Assembly: GCA_009777055.1 (NCBI GenBank) | Contig: WRMQ01000010.1 | Location: 1-41,005, forward strand | Length of the DNA stretch: 41,005 nt | Direction of reading: 5' to 3' | Origin: Oscillospiraceae bacterium | GTDB lineage: Bacteria; Bacillota; Clostridia; Oscillospirales; Acutalibacteraceae | Shown: one piece after another, positions 8,917 to 17,356 of the stretch | Layout of the letters: each line of letters opens with the position of its first letter | How positions within the stretch are numbered: the stretch's first letter is position 1 | The notes under the pieces: generated by a model | Told to the model about the DNA's origin: nothing | Databases searched by the model: none | Seen by the model: only the letters and a program-made list of their open reading frames with translations | Position numbers and translations under genes: made by a program

Positions 8917-9747
8917 TTGCGGAGGCTGTTTAAGAACACGGCGCTGCGCTTGTTCGCGGTTGTGATGGCCGCGCTTGTCGCGGGCGCGCTGCTTTCCCTT
9001 GCCCTGCGCGGCGGCAGCTCGCCGATTACCTCCGCGGTCAGTGTGGTCGTCAGCCCACTGCAAGGGCTTTGCGCCAGGGCCGCGAACGGCCTGCAGGATT
9101 TTTTCAGCTATTTCCGTTCCTCCGCTGTGCTGCGGGCGGAAATCGACCGACAGGCAAAGGAGATTGAGGAAATACGCGCGCGTATTGTGGAATTCGACAG
9201 CGCGAACCAAAAGCTGGCGCTCTACGAGGAGTTCCTTGAGCTCAAGCGGGAAAAGCCCAGCTACCAGTTTGCCGAGGCCTCGGTCATCGGCAAGGATGCC
9301 GCCGGGCAGTTCCGCACCTTCACCCTCAACCGGGGAAGCAGCTCGGGCATTCAGGTGAACAATCCTGTGCTATACGGCAAATATCTGGTTGGCCTTGTGA
9401 CGAAGGTGGAGCTTACCAGCTGCACGGTGCGGACGATACTCCACCCGGAGGTGAACGTCAGCGTCTACGAGACGCTCACCGGCGAGGGAAGGGTGTCCAA
9501 CACCACGGTGGAGCTCTCTCAGGAGGGCCTGTGCCAGGTGGCGGAGCTCGACCGCAGCACGGCGGTCGCCACGGGGGGCTATATCTGCACCTCCGGCGTG
9601 GGCGAGATCTATCCCCGGGACCTGATTGTCGGCACGGTGCTGGAGGTAATCGACGATTCCCAAAGCCTTACGGCCACCGCGATTGTGCTCCCGGCGGCGG
9701 ATTTCGACGCCCTGCGGGATGTGTTTGTGCTGACCTCGTTTTCTTAA
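8917..9747 (+). CDS. mreC: Rod shape-determining protein MreC
   Basis: MreC is a bitopic membrane protein that links MreB to the elongasome transpeptidase. The 276-residue product has one N-terminal membrane helix (LFAVVMAALVAGALLSLAL), a coiled-coil stretch around residues 65-110 and the beta-rich extracytoplasmic domain (VIGKDAAGQFRTFTLNRGSS, ending near VLPAADFDALRDVFV). The start is a TTG at 8917, fixed by GGGAGG 8 bp upstream. It lies 34 bp after mreB and 44 bp before mreD. Confidence 0.95.
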   Translation: MRRLFKNTALRLFAVVMAALVAGALLSLALRGGSSPITSAVSVVVSPLQGLCARAANGLQDFFSYFRSSAVLRAEIDRQAKEIEEIRARIVEFDSANQKLALYEEFLELKREKPSYQFAEASVIGKDAAGQFRTFTLNRGSSSGIQVNNPVLYGKYLVGLVTKVELTSCTVRTILHPEVNVSVYETLTGEGRVSNTTVELSQEGLCQVAELDRSTAVATGGYICTSGVGEIYPRDLIVGTVLEVIDDSQSLTATAIVLPAADFDALRDVFVLTSFS

Positions 9748-9791
9748 GCTTTTTCACGCGCGTGCCCGAAGAATAGACAGAGGCGGACCCT

Positions 9792-10325
9792 ATGCCACTC
9801 GAACCGCTGAAAAGAAAAAAATATCTGCGCAGGGCCATGCTGGCCCTCACAGTGTTCCTGTTTGCCATGGCACAAAACGTGCCGTGGTTCCCTGTCATTT
9901 ACGGCGCGTCGGCTTTGCCGCTGATCCCCCTGGTGGTCGCCATCGCCGTGCTGGACCAGGAGGCCGCGGCGGTGCTTTTCGGCGCGATGGCGGGTGTTTT
10001 GTGGGATGTGACCAGCCTTTCCCGGGGGTGGCACGCGATTTATCTGACGGTGGCCGCCTTTGCCTGCGCGATGCTCATGCGCTATATCCTCAACCGCAAC
10101 CTGCTCACGGTGCTTCTGCTCAATCTCGCGGCGGCGGCGCTGTATCTTATTCCGCGCTGGATGGCGGAGTATCCGCGCAACGACCCCATGCTCGTGCCTA
10201 TGCTGCTGCGGCACAGCCTGCCGACCCTGGCGTATACCCTGCTGCTTTCGCCGTTGATCTATTTGCTGGTGCGCAGAATCGTCAGGAGCACCAGCAGGAG
10301 GCAAGGAGGTGTTCTGGCCGAATGA
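9792..10325 (+). CDS. mreD: Rod shape-determining protein MreD
   Basis: MreD is a small polytopic membrane component of the elongasome. The 177-residue product is hydrophobic with about five membrane helices (for example ALTVFLFAMAQNV and LIPLVVAIAVLDQ) and the family pattern GVLWDVTS in the middle. Sequence similarity within this family is low, so the call leans on size, topology and position between mreC and mrdA. Its stop overlaps the mrdA start by 4 bp (ATGA). Confidence 0.9.
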   Translation: MPLEPLKRKKYLRRAMLALTVFLFAMAQNVPWFPVIYGASALPLIPLVVAIAVLDQEAAAVLFGAMAGVLWDVTSLSRGWHAIYLTVAAFACAMLMRYILNRNLLTVLLLNLAAAALYLIPRWMAEYPRNDPMLVPMLLRHSLPTLAYTLLLSPLIYLLVRRIVRSTSRRQGGVLAE

Positions 10326-12385
10326 ACTTAAAAAAGATGAACCAGCGCACCGTTACGGTCATCGGCCTGTTTTTGGCCGTGCTCACGGGCTTCGCGATCA
10401 CGCTGGTGAAGGTGCAGATCATCGACGGCCCGGCCTACGCCAGGCAGTACTCCATCCAGAGCAGCGAGGTGCCCATTCCCGCGGCCCGGGGTGTCATCCT
10501 GGACCGCAATGGGATTCCCCTGGTGGAAAACCGCTCCGCCACGAACATCGTCTTCGAGCACCCCTTCTTTCCCAGCCGGGATAACAAGGAGGCCCAGGCG
10601 GAGCGCAACGAGCTGCTCGCGGCGCTGATCAGCCTGTTTGAGGCGCACGGAGCCGGCTGGATTGATAACCTGCCCATTCAGTTGAACGAAAAGGGCCAGC
10701 CGGAATATATAGAAGACCGGGAGACCGACATTGCCTGGCTTAAGAGCGCGGAGATGCTCAAGCTCAACGACTACGCCACCGCGCAAAACTGCGTGGACGC
10801 CCTCATCGCGAAATATGCCCTGCAGGACTTTGAGCTCCCCATGGCCCGCGGGATCGCCTCCGTGCAATATGAGATGGCGCGCCTGAATTATCGAACGAGC
10901 AATCCCTATACCTTCGCGAAGAACGTTACGGACGAGCTGATTTCGAAGATTAAGGAGAACAGCGGCTTTTACCGGGGCGTGACCACGGAGATCGTACCCA
11001 TCCGCACCTATACCGACGGCACCATCGCGCCCCATGTGCTGGGCCGGGTGGCGGCCATCGGCGCCGAGGACTACAAAGCGAACAAGGACAATGGCTACCA
11101 GCTCAACGACGAGTATGGCAGCTTCGGCATTGAGCGGGCGGCGGAAAGCTGGCTGCGGGGCAGGAGCGGCACCAAGCTGGTGACCGTGGTTCAGGGCGAG
11201 CCCGCGCAAAGCGAGATCGTGGAGCCCGCCGAGCAGGGCAACACCGTGGTGCTGACCCTGGACCGGAACCTTCAGGCGCTGATCCAGGAGCGCTTTCCAA
11301 AATATATGAACGATTTCAAGGAGCGGCGCTTCAACGTTCCCGCGGCCGGGGCTGTGGTGGTTATTGACGTGAATACCTTTGAGATCCTTGCCTGTGTGAG
11401 CTATCCGGGCTATGATGTCTCCAACTATCAGGAGGACCTGAGCGATCTGCTGAAGAATCCGGAAAAGCCCCTCTGGGACCGCGCGCTGCTGGATGCCTAC
11501 GAGCCGGGCTCCACCATCAAGCCCTCCGTGGCTCTGGCGGCGATGCAGGAGGGCTTTCTCACAAAAGACTATACCTTCCGCTGCACGGGAACCTATAATT
11601 ATCTGGATACCAGCTTCCGCTGCGGCCAGGTGCAGCTCCACGGCGGGCGGCCCATCAACGTGGTGAAGGCCCTGGTGGATTCCTGCAACTCCTTCTTCTA
11701 TGAAATGGGGCGGATGCTGGGCTATGAGCGGGTGAACTCCTACCGCCTGCACATGGGCCTGGGGCAGAAGACCGGCGTTGAGATTCCCGAGGCCATGGGC
11801 GTGATGGATTCCCCGGAGCGCCGCGCCGGGATCAACCAGATGTGGTACCCGGGCTACAACATCCAAACCGCCATTGGCCAGAACAATCTCTTCACGCCGA
11901 TTCAAATGGCGGTATACACCGCCACCATCGCCAACAACGGCACCCGCTACCGGGCGCACTTCATCCAATCTGTGCGCAAGGCGGGCACCATGGAGCTGGT
12001 CAAGGCCAATCTGCCCGAGGTTTTGGGCGAGGTGGGCGTGGAGCAGGCCTATTATGACGTCGTGAGAGAGGGCATGTATCGCCTGGGCACCACGCCCACC
12101 ACCACGGCGGGGCGCTATTTCAAGGATCTGCCTGTGGAGGTCGGCGCAAAGACCGGCACCTCCCAGGTGGTGCGCACGATCAACGGCAGGCAGGAGCAGA
12201 TCAGCAATGGTATCTTTATCAGCTTCGCTCCCTTTGACAAGCCGGAGATCGCCGTGATCGCCATCGGCGAGGGCTGCCGGAATTCCGAGCCCACCATCCC
12301 CATCGTGCGGGATGTGTACGAATACTATTTCGGGAGCCTGGAGAATTTGACGACGCCGCAGCTGGAAAACATGCTGCTGGGCTAA
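10322..12385 (+). CDS. mrdA: Penicillin-binding protein 2 (elongasome transpeptidase)
   Basis: This class B PBP cross-links peptidoglycan during side-wall growth. The 687-residue product has a short cytoplasmic tail, one membrane anchor (VIGLFLAVLTGFAITLV), a pedestal/dimerisation domain starting at VPIPAARGVILDRNG, and a transpeptidase domain with the SxxK motif STIK (Ser397), the SxN motif SCN and KTG at Lys610. The ATG at 10322 overlaps mreD by 4 bp and has AAGGAGGT at 10303-10310. An in-frame extension back to 9884 lies within mreD and is not real. Position after mreBCD supports the PBP2 rather than the divisome role. Confidence 0.95.
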   Translation: MNLKKMNQRTVTVIGLFLAVLTGFAITLVKVQIIDGPAYARQYSIQSSEVPIPAARGVILDRNGIPLVENRSATNIVFEHPFFPSRDNKEAQAERNELLAALISLFEAHGAGWIDNLPIQLNEKGQPEYIEDRETDIAWLKSAEMLKLNDYATAQNCVDALIAKYALQDFELPMARGIASVQYEMARLNYRTSNPYTFAKNVTDELISKIKENSGFYRGVTTEIVPIRTYTDGTIAPHVLGRVAAIGAEDYKANKDNGYQLNDEYGSFGIERAAESWLRGRSGTKLVTVVQGEPAQSEIVEPAEQGNTVVLTLDRNLQALIQERFPKYMNDFKERRFNVPAAGAVVVIDVNTFEILACVSYPGYDVSNYQEDLSDLLKNPEKPLWDRALLDAYEPGSTIKPSVALAAMQEGFLTKDYTFRCTGTYNYLDTSFRCGQVQLHGGRPINVVKALVDSCNSFFYEMGRMLGYERVNSYRLHMGLGQKTGVEIPEAMGVMDSPERRAGINQMWYPGYNIQTAIGQNNLFTPIQMAVYTATIANNGTRYRAHFIQSVRKAGTMELVKANLPEVLGEVGVEQAYYDVVREGMYRLGTTPTTTAGRYFKDLPVEVGAKTGTSQVVRTINGRQEQISNGIFISFAPFDKPEIAVIAIGEGCRNSEPTIPIVRDVYEYYFGSLENLTTPQLENMLLG

Positions 12386-12418
12386 ACGTATAAGGGATTA
12401 TTCATAAGGGGGATTTGT

Positions 12419-13153
12419 ATGCCGCAGCAGCAGCGCATCGTCGTCGCTTCCGGCAAGGGAGGCGTGGGGAAGTCCACCGTGAGCGCGTGCCTGGCGCAGG
12501 AAATGGCCCGGCGCGGGCACAGGGTGTTGCTCATTGACTGCGATATTGGCCTGCGCAGCCTGGATTTGATGCTGGGCGTGGACGAGCACGTACTCTTCAC
12601 CTGGGCGGATGTGGTGTTGAACCGCTGTGAGCTCAGCCAGGCCATCATGCTCCGAGGAGACCTGCATCTGCTTTGCGCGCCGCTGCAGCCGGAGCACGCG
12701 CTGCGGGATGACATGCTGCAAAAGCTGGTCAGGTCCTGCCCGCAGTATGATACGGTGATCATCGACGCCCCGGCGGGGATCGGCTTTGGTTTCCGCATGG
12801 CCTGCCTGGCCGCGAACCGCGCGCTCATCGTCACCACGCCGGACCCTATCTGCGTGCGCACGGTTTCCACCGCCGCGCGGCAGCTCTTCAAATTCGGATG
12901 CAAGGACATACGGCTCATCGTCAACCGTTTTCACCGGCAGAACGCCCTTCACGGCAGGCTGATGATGATCGACGACATCATTGATTTTACAGAGACTCAG
13001 CTCATTGGCGTGATACCCCAGGAGACGCGGCTGTTCATGGAAACCGCCAACGGCGCGCCCCTGCGGGAGGGCGTGGTGCTGCAGTCCATCCGCCGCATCG
13101 CCGCGCGGCTGGACGGCGAAGCCGTACCGCTGGTCATCCCGCAGTCAGAATAG
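12419..13153 (+). CDS. minD: MinD-like ParA-family ATPase without membrane-targeting tail
   Basis: This 244-residue deviant Walker A ATPase begins RIVVASGKGGVGKST and contains LLIDCDIGLRSLDLMLG and VIIDAPAGIGFGF, all MinD-like. MinD normally recruits the division inhibitor MinC to the membrane and binds lipid by a C-terminal amphipathic helix. Here the protein ends DGEAVPLVIPQSE, which has no such basic amphipathic helix, and no minC is found between mrdA and this gene or anywhere in the window. It lies 33 bp after mrdA and is probably co-transcribed. It may be a MinD acting with another partner. Confidence 0.85.
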   Translation: MPQQQRIVVASGKGGVGKSTVSACLAQEMARRGHRVLLIDCDIGLRSLDLMLGVDEHVLFTWADVVLNRCELSQAIMLRGDLHLLCAPLQPEHALRDDMLQKLVRSCPQYDTVIIDAPAGIGFGFRMACLAANRALIVTTPDPICVRTVSTAARQLFKFGCKDIRLIVNRFHRQNALHGRLMMIDDIIDFTETQLIGVIPQETRLFMETANGAPLREGVVLQSIRRIAARLDGEAVPLVIPQSE

Positions 13154-13170
13154 CGCCCGCGGCGCGGCAC
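13151..13170 (+). repeat. Intergenic GC-rich repeat, copy 1
   Basis: The sequence beginning at the minD stop codon (TAGCGCC then GCGGCGCGGC) matches almost exactly the sequence starting at the parB stop codon at 20241. Each copy follows a stop codon directly. The function is unknown. Confidence 0.5.
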
Positions 13171-13198
13171 TGCCTTCGGCCGCTGTGAAAGGAATCAT

Positions 13199-14662
13199 AT
13201 GAAAGCATTGGATACCATCGCGGCCATTGCCACGCCAAACGCGCCCGGCGGAATCGGTATTGTGCGAATCAGCGGATCCGCCGCGATAGTTACGGCACAG
13301 AAGCTGTTTTACCGTAAAAAAAGCGTCGACTGGAGCCGATTGCAGGGCTACCATATGATGTACGGAACAATAAAAGCTGCTGGAGAGGCCCCAGAACAGC
13401 CTGTTCTGGGAGATACAGGGAACGAAAAGATCCCAAATGATGGCAATTGCGAATTGCGCGCTGCGCATTGCGAAATGATAGATGAGGCTATATGCCTCGT
13501 TTTTCGTTCTCCCGGGAGCTACACCGGAGAAGACGTTGTGGAGCTTCAATGCCACGGCGGGCTGATTGTGCTGCGGCGAGTGCTGCGCGCCGTGCTGGCC
13601 TGCGGAACGGGCGTGCGCCTGGCGGAGCCGGGAGAATTCACGAAGCGGGCTTTTTTGAACGGAAAGCTGGATTTGGCCAAGGCCGAGGCCGTGATGCAGC
13701 TGGTGCGGGCGCGGAGCGAGCAGGCAAGCCGGGCTGCCGCCGCGGCCATGGGCGGCAGCTTGAGCCAGCGCATCGCGGAAATCCGCGGCGGGCTGATCGC
13801 TTTGGCCGCCCACAGCTCCGCCTGGATCGACTACCCGGAGGATGTCATTGAGGAGCTGCCGCCGGAGCGGGTCGCCCTGGCGCTCCATAACGCGCGGGAA
13901 GCCCTGCGGGCGCTGCTTTCCCGCTGCGAGGCCAATGAGGCCGTTATGGAGGGGGTTGACACCGTTCTGCTGGGCAAGCCGAACGTGGGAAAATCCACGC
14001 TGATGAACCAGCTCGCGGGCTACAGCCGTTCCATCGTGACAGAGCTCCCCGGCACCACGCGGGACACGGTGACCGAAATGGTGCAGCTGGGCAATGTTCT
14101 CCTGCGGCTGACCGACACCGCCGGCATTCATGAAACGGAGCATCCCATCGAACGCATCGGCGTGGAGCGCAGCCGAACGGCGGCGGCCCGCGCGGCGCTG
14201 CTGCTGCTGCTGCTGGACGCTTCGGCGCCGCTATCGGAGGAGGACGAGGCGCTGCTGGCGCAATGCGAAGGCGAGCGGACGATCGTGCTATGCAATAAAT
14301 CCGATCTCGGCCTGGCACTGGATCTCGGCGCCCTGCGCGCGAAGCATCCCTATGTGCTGCCGGTCAGCGCGGCGACCGGGGAGGGGCTGGAGAGCTTGGC
14401 ACGCGCGCTTGAGCGGCTGCTGGGTACGGAGCGCTTTTCCCCCTGTGAGCCGATGCTCGCCACGCAGCGGCAGCGGCACTGCGCGGAGGAGGCCCTCGCC
14501 GCGCTGCAGGAAGCGGTACAGGCACTGGAACAGGGCTTTGGCCTGGACGCGATTCAAATCTGTGTGGAGGATGCGGTACAGGCCCTGTATTCCCTTACCG
14601 GCGAGCGCGCCGGCGAAGCGATTGTGAATGAAGTGTTTGAGCATTTTTGTGTGGGGAAATAA
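13199..14662 (+). CDS. mnmE: tRNA modification GTPase MnmE, with in-frame insertion
   Basis: MnmE works with MnmG to add the (carboxymethyl)aminomethyl group to uridine 34 of tRNAs. The 487-residue product has the N-terminal formyl-THF domain (TIAAIATPNAPGGIGIVRISG), a helical domain, an embedded G domain with GKPNVGKST, DTAG and NKSD, and the C-terminal CVGK whose Cys is catalytic. Residues about 63-92 (EAPEQPVLGD to ELRAAHCE), just before MIDEAICLVF, have no counterpart in the family and are encoded by palindromic DNA at about 13385-13474. The reading frame is kept. The ATG at 13199 follows GAAAGGA. Confidence 0.95.
   Translation: MKALDTIAAIATPNAPGGIGIVRISGSAAIVTAQKLFYRKKSVDWSRLQGYHMMYGTIKAAGEAPEQPVLGDTGNEKIPNDGNCELRAAHCEMIDEAICLVFRSPGSYTGEDVVELQCHGGLIVLRRVLRAVLACGTGVRLAEPGEFTKRAFLNGKLDLAKAEAVMQLVRARSEQASRAAAAAMGGSLSQRIAEIRGGLIALAAHSSAWIDYPEDVIEELPPERVALALHNAREALRALLSRCEANEAVMEGVDTVLLGKPNVGKSTLMNQLAGYSRSIVTELPGTTRDTVTEMVQLGNVLLRLTDTAGIHETEHPIERIGVERSRTAAARAALLLLLLDASAPLSEEDEALLAQCEGERTIVLCNKSDLGLALDLGALRAKHPYVLPVSAATGEGLESLARALERLLGTERFSPCEPMLATQRQRHCAEEALAALQEAVQALEQGFGLDAIQICVEDAVQALYSLTGERAGEAIVNEVFEHFCVGK
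13390..13479 (+). repeat. Palindromic insertion inside mnmE
   Basis: Two palindromic parts lie here. The first is a perfect 9-bp inverted repeat CCCAGAACA (13390-13398) with TGTTCTGGG (13402-13410). The second is a 31-bp AATTGCG/GCGCATTGCG-rich segment (13442-13472) flanked by direct repeats AAATGAT (13435-13441 and 13473-13479), resembling a target-site duplication. Together they add about 30 codons to mnmE without a frameshift. Confidence 0.75.
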
Positions 14663-14664
14663 CA

Positions 14665-14680
14665 TGTTTCACGTGAAACA
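14665..14680. promoter_or_regulatory. parS site 1
   Basis: The perfect palindrome TGTTTCACGTGAAACA is the consensus chromosomal parS bound by ParB/Spo0J. It sits in the 54-bp gap between mnmE and mnmG. Confidence 0.95.
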
Positions 14681-14716
14681 TTTGAAAGAGTCTTTGAAAT
14701 ATCTTTGGGAGTGTCT

Positions 14717-16594
14717 ATGGATCAATTGATTGATATCGCGGTCATCGGAGCGGGCCACGCGGGCATAGAGGCGGCCTTGGCCGCCGCGCGGCTTGGCTGC
14801 CGCACGGCGATTTTTACCATCAACCTGGACTGGGTGGGCAATATGCCCTGCAATCCCTCCATCGGCGGGAGCTCGAAGGGGCATCTGGTGCGGGAAATCG
14901 ACGCGCTGGGGGGCGAAATGGCCCGCGCCGCCGATGAAACCGCCATACAGTGCCGCATGCTGAACCTGGGAAAAGGGCCGGCGGTGCACAGCCCTCGCGC
15001 CCAGGTGGACCGCCGCGCCTATGCGGACAGCATGAAGCACCGCCTGGAGCTGCAGCCGAACCTGGAAATCAGGCAGGCGGAGATCGTTGACCTTGTGCGC
15101 TGTGCCGGCTCTGTGGAGCGGCCCTGGAGCATCAGCACCCGCACGGGAACGCGGATCGCGGCCAAATGCGTCATTCTCGCCACCGGCACTTTTTTGCGGG
15201 GGCGGGTGCATGTCGGCCAGGCAAGCTGCGACGGCGGGCCGGATGGAATGCCCTCGGCCCGGGCCTTGACCCAGGCCCTGCGGGCTCTGGACATCCCTCT
15301 GCGCCGCTTTAAAACCGGGACGCCGCCCCGGCTGCATCGGCGCAGCGTCGATTTGTCGCGCATGGAGCTTCAGCGCGGAGATCCGGAGGCTGTGCCTTTT
15401 TCTTTTGAAACGCGGGCAGAGCCGAGGCAATCCGCGCTGTGCTATCTGACCTATACAACGCGGGAGACAAAGCGCGTGATTCTGGAAAATCTGCATCAAT
15501 CTCCGCTTTATAGCGGGCAAATTGAGGGCGTCGGACCCCGCTATTGTCCCAGTATAGAGGATAAGATCGTGCGGTTTCCGGATAAGGAGCGGCACGCGCT
15601 CTTCCTGGAGCCCTGCGGCGAGCGGACGGAGGAGCTGTATCTGCAGGGCTGCTCCTCCTCTCTGCCGGAGGATGTGCAGATGGCTTTTCTACGCACCATT
15701 CCCGGCCTGGAGGCCTGTGAGGTCACACGGCCCGCTTACGCCATTGAATACGACTGCGCGGACCCTCTTGCGCTGCGGCACAGCCTGGAGTTCCGGGAGC
15801 TGCCGGGGCTCTTCGGCGCGGGACAGTTCAACGGCTCCAGCGGTTACGAGGAGGCCGCGGCGCAGGGCTTGATTGCCGGAATCAACGCGGCGCACCGCGT
15901 GCTGGGCCGCCCGGCCTTTGTTCTGAGCCGCGCGGAGGCCTACATCGGCACGCTGATTGATGATCTCGTCACAAAGGGCTGCGGCGACCCCTACCGCATG
16001 ATGACCTCGCGCTCGGAGTTTCGCCTGCTGCTGCGGCACGATTCGGCGGACCGGCGGCTGCTCCCCTATGGCAGGGCGCTGGGCCTGGTATCGCGGGAGC
16101 GTTTCGCGCGGCATCAGGAGAAGCTCGCGGCCATTGAAACAGAAAAACGCCGCGCGGAAAAAACCACGATTCCCTCGTCGCGGGAATTGAATTTGCTGCT
16201 GGAGAGCCTGGGCAGCTCGCCGATATCCTCCGGGGCGAGGCTGGCCGACCTGCTGCGAAGGCCGCGGCTGGGCTACGCGCCGCTGGAGCCCTACGACAGC
16301 ACCCGGCCCGGGGACCTCAGCCGCGAGGTGGCCGAGCAGGTGGAGATCGATTTGAAATACGCGGGCTACATCAAGCGGCAGCAGGCGCAGGTTCAGGAGA
16401 TGAATCGTCTGGAGGCGGTTCGCCTGCCGGAGGATCTGGACTACGAGAAGCTCGCCTCGCTGCGCATGGAGGCGCGGGAGAAGCTGGCGAAGGTCCGGCC
16501 CGAAACGCTGGGGCAGGCCTCGCGGATCTCCGGCGTGAACCCGGCGGACATTTCAGTGCTCATGATATTTCTGAAAACAAAGGGGCAATTGTAA
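14717..16594 (+). CDS. mnmG: tRNA uridine-34 carboxymethylaminomethyl enzyme MnmG (GidA)
   Basis: MnmG is the FAD-dependent partner of MnmE in wobble-uridine modification. The 625-residue product has the FAD Rossmann motif AVIGAGHAGIEAALAAARLG at the N-terminus, the family motif CNPSIGGSSKGHLVREIDALGG, GTFLRG, the KTGTPPR segment and the C-terminal helical domain with YAGYIKRQ. The ATG at 14717 is preferred, with GGGAG just upstream, over TTG 14705 or GTG 14711 in the same frame. Its stop codon TAA shares one base with the rsmG start. Confidence 0.96.
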   Translation: MDQLIDIAVIGAGHAGIEAALAAARLGCRTAIFTINLDWVGNMPCNPSIGGSSKGHLVREIDALGGEMARAADETAIQCRMLNLGKGPAVHSPRAQVDRRAYADSMKHRLELQPNLEIRQAEIVDLVRCAGSVERPWSISTRTGTRIAAKCVILATGTFLRGRVHVGQASCDGGPDGMPSARALTQALRALDIPLRRFKTGTPPRLHRRSVDLSRMELQRGDPEAVPFSFETRAEPRQSALCYLTYTTRETKRVILENLHQSPLYSGQIEGVGPRYCPSIEDKIVRFPDKERHALFLEPCGERTEELYLQGCSSSLPEDVQMAFLRTIPGLEACEVTRPAYAIEYDCADPLALRHSLEFRELPGLFGAGQFNGSSGYEEAAAQGLIAGINAAHRVLGRPAFVLSRAEAYIGTLIDDLVTKGCGDPYRMMTSRSEFRLLLRHDSADRRLLPYGRALGLVSRERFARHQEKLAAIETEKRRAEKTTIPSSRELNLLLESLGSSPISSGARLADLLRRPRLGYAPLEPYDSTRPGDLSREVAEQVEIDLKYAGYIKRQQAQVQEMNRLEAVRLPEDLDYEKLASLRMEAREKLAKVRPETLGQASRISGVNPADISVLMIFLKTKGQL

Positions 16595-17265
16595 TGTTTC
16601 ACGTGAAACAAGACGCGCTCGCCCAGGAGCGCTTTCGCGTCTATGCGCGCTATCTGCTGGAGGAAAATCAAAAGTATAATCTCACGGCGATTACAGAGGA
16701 AGAAGATGTTATACAGAAGCATTTTATCGACAGCCTGATGCCGCTGGACTGGCTGCGGCCCCCGGAGGGGAGCACGCTGCTGGATGTCGGCTCGGGCGCT
16801 GGCTTTCCCGGCATGGCCCTGGCCATCGCGCGGCCCGGCCTCGCGGTGACGCTGCTGGACAGCACGGAAAAGAAGGCGGCGTTTTTGCGGCGGCTGGCCG
16901 AGTTGCTGGATCTGCCGGTGCGGGTGATCTGCGCCAGGGCGGAAAGCGCGGCCCGGGAGGACTCCCTGCGGGAAGGCTTCGATTTCGTGACGGCACGGGC
17001 GGTGGCGGCTCTGCCCGCGCTGTGTGAATATTGTCTGCCATTTGTGCGTGTGGGCGGGGTATTCTGCGCGTGGAAGGGCCTGAACCTGGAAACGGAGACG
17101 GCGCTGGCCGCGAACGCGATAGAGGTCATGGGCGGAAGGCTGGCCCATATACATCAGAAAAGCATGAGCTATGGGGAGCGCGGCGCCGTTTTGATCGATA
17201 AGATATCCCATACGCCATCAAAATACCCCAGGAATACCGCCCTTATCTTAAAAAAACCGCTGTGA
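16594..17265 (+). CDS. rsmG: 16S rRNA (guanine527-N7)-methyltransferase RsmG (GidB)
   Basis: RsmG methylates G527 of 16S rRNA using S-adenosylmethionine. The 223-residue product has NLTAITEEEDVIQKHFIDSL, the SAM-binding LLDVGSGAGFPGMALAIARP, and FDFVTARAVAALPALCEY, all typical. The ATG at 16594 overlaps the mnmG stop by one base and has AAAGGGG 8 bp upstream. The first codons (MFHVKQ) are the parS site at 16595-16610, so a chromosome-segregation site doubles as coding sequence. Confidence 0.96.
   Translation: MFHVKQDALAQERFRVYARYLLEENQKYNLTAITEEEDVIQKHFIDSLMPLDWLRPPEGSTLLDVGSGAGFPGMALAIARPGLAVTLLDSTEKKAAFLRRLAELLDLPVRVICARAESAAREDSLREGFDFVTARAVAALPALCEYCLPFVRVGGVFCAWKGLNLETETALAANAIEVMGGRLAHIHQKSMSYGERGAVLIDKISHTPSKYPRNTALILKKPL
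16595..16610. promoter_or_regulatory. parS site 2, inside the rsmG start
   Basis: A perfect TGTTTCACGTGAAACA begins one base after the A of the rsmG start codon and encodes residues 1-6 of RsmG. Confidence 0.95.
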
Positions 17266-17303
17266 TGACCCGAACGATGGCAGATTGCCCCGAACGCTTT
17301 TGC

Positions 17304-17332
17304 TGGACAAGCTTGTTGCTTTGTGCTACAGT
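17304..17332 (+). promoter_or_regulatory. Putative noc promoter
   Basis: TGGACA (17304-17309), a 17-bp spacer and TGC-TACAGT (-10 at 17327-17332) precede noc. Confidence 0.55.
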
Positions 17333-17356
17333 GATAGCGTGAAGGGAGGGATAACG

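Noticed and set aside
10328-11968. A 546-codon minus-strand frame opposite mrdA
   Set aside because: Antisense to an intact PBP2 gene; no motifs or ribosome-binding site.
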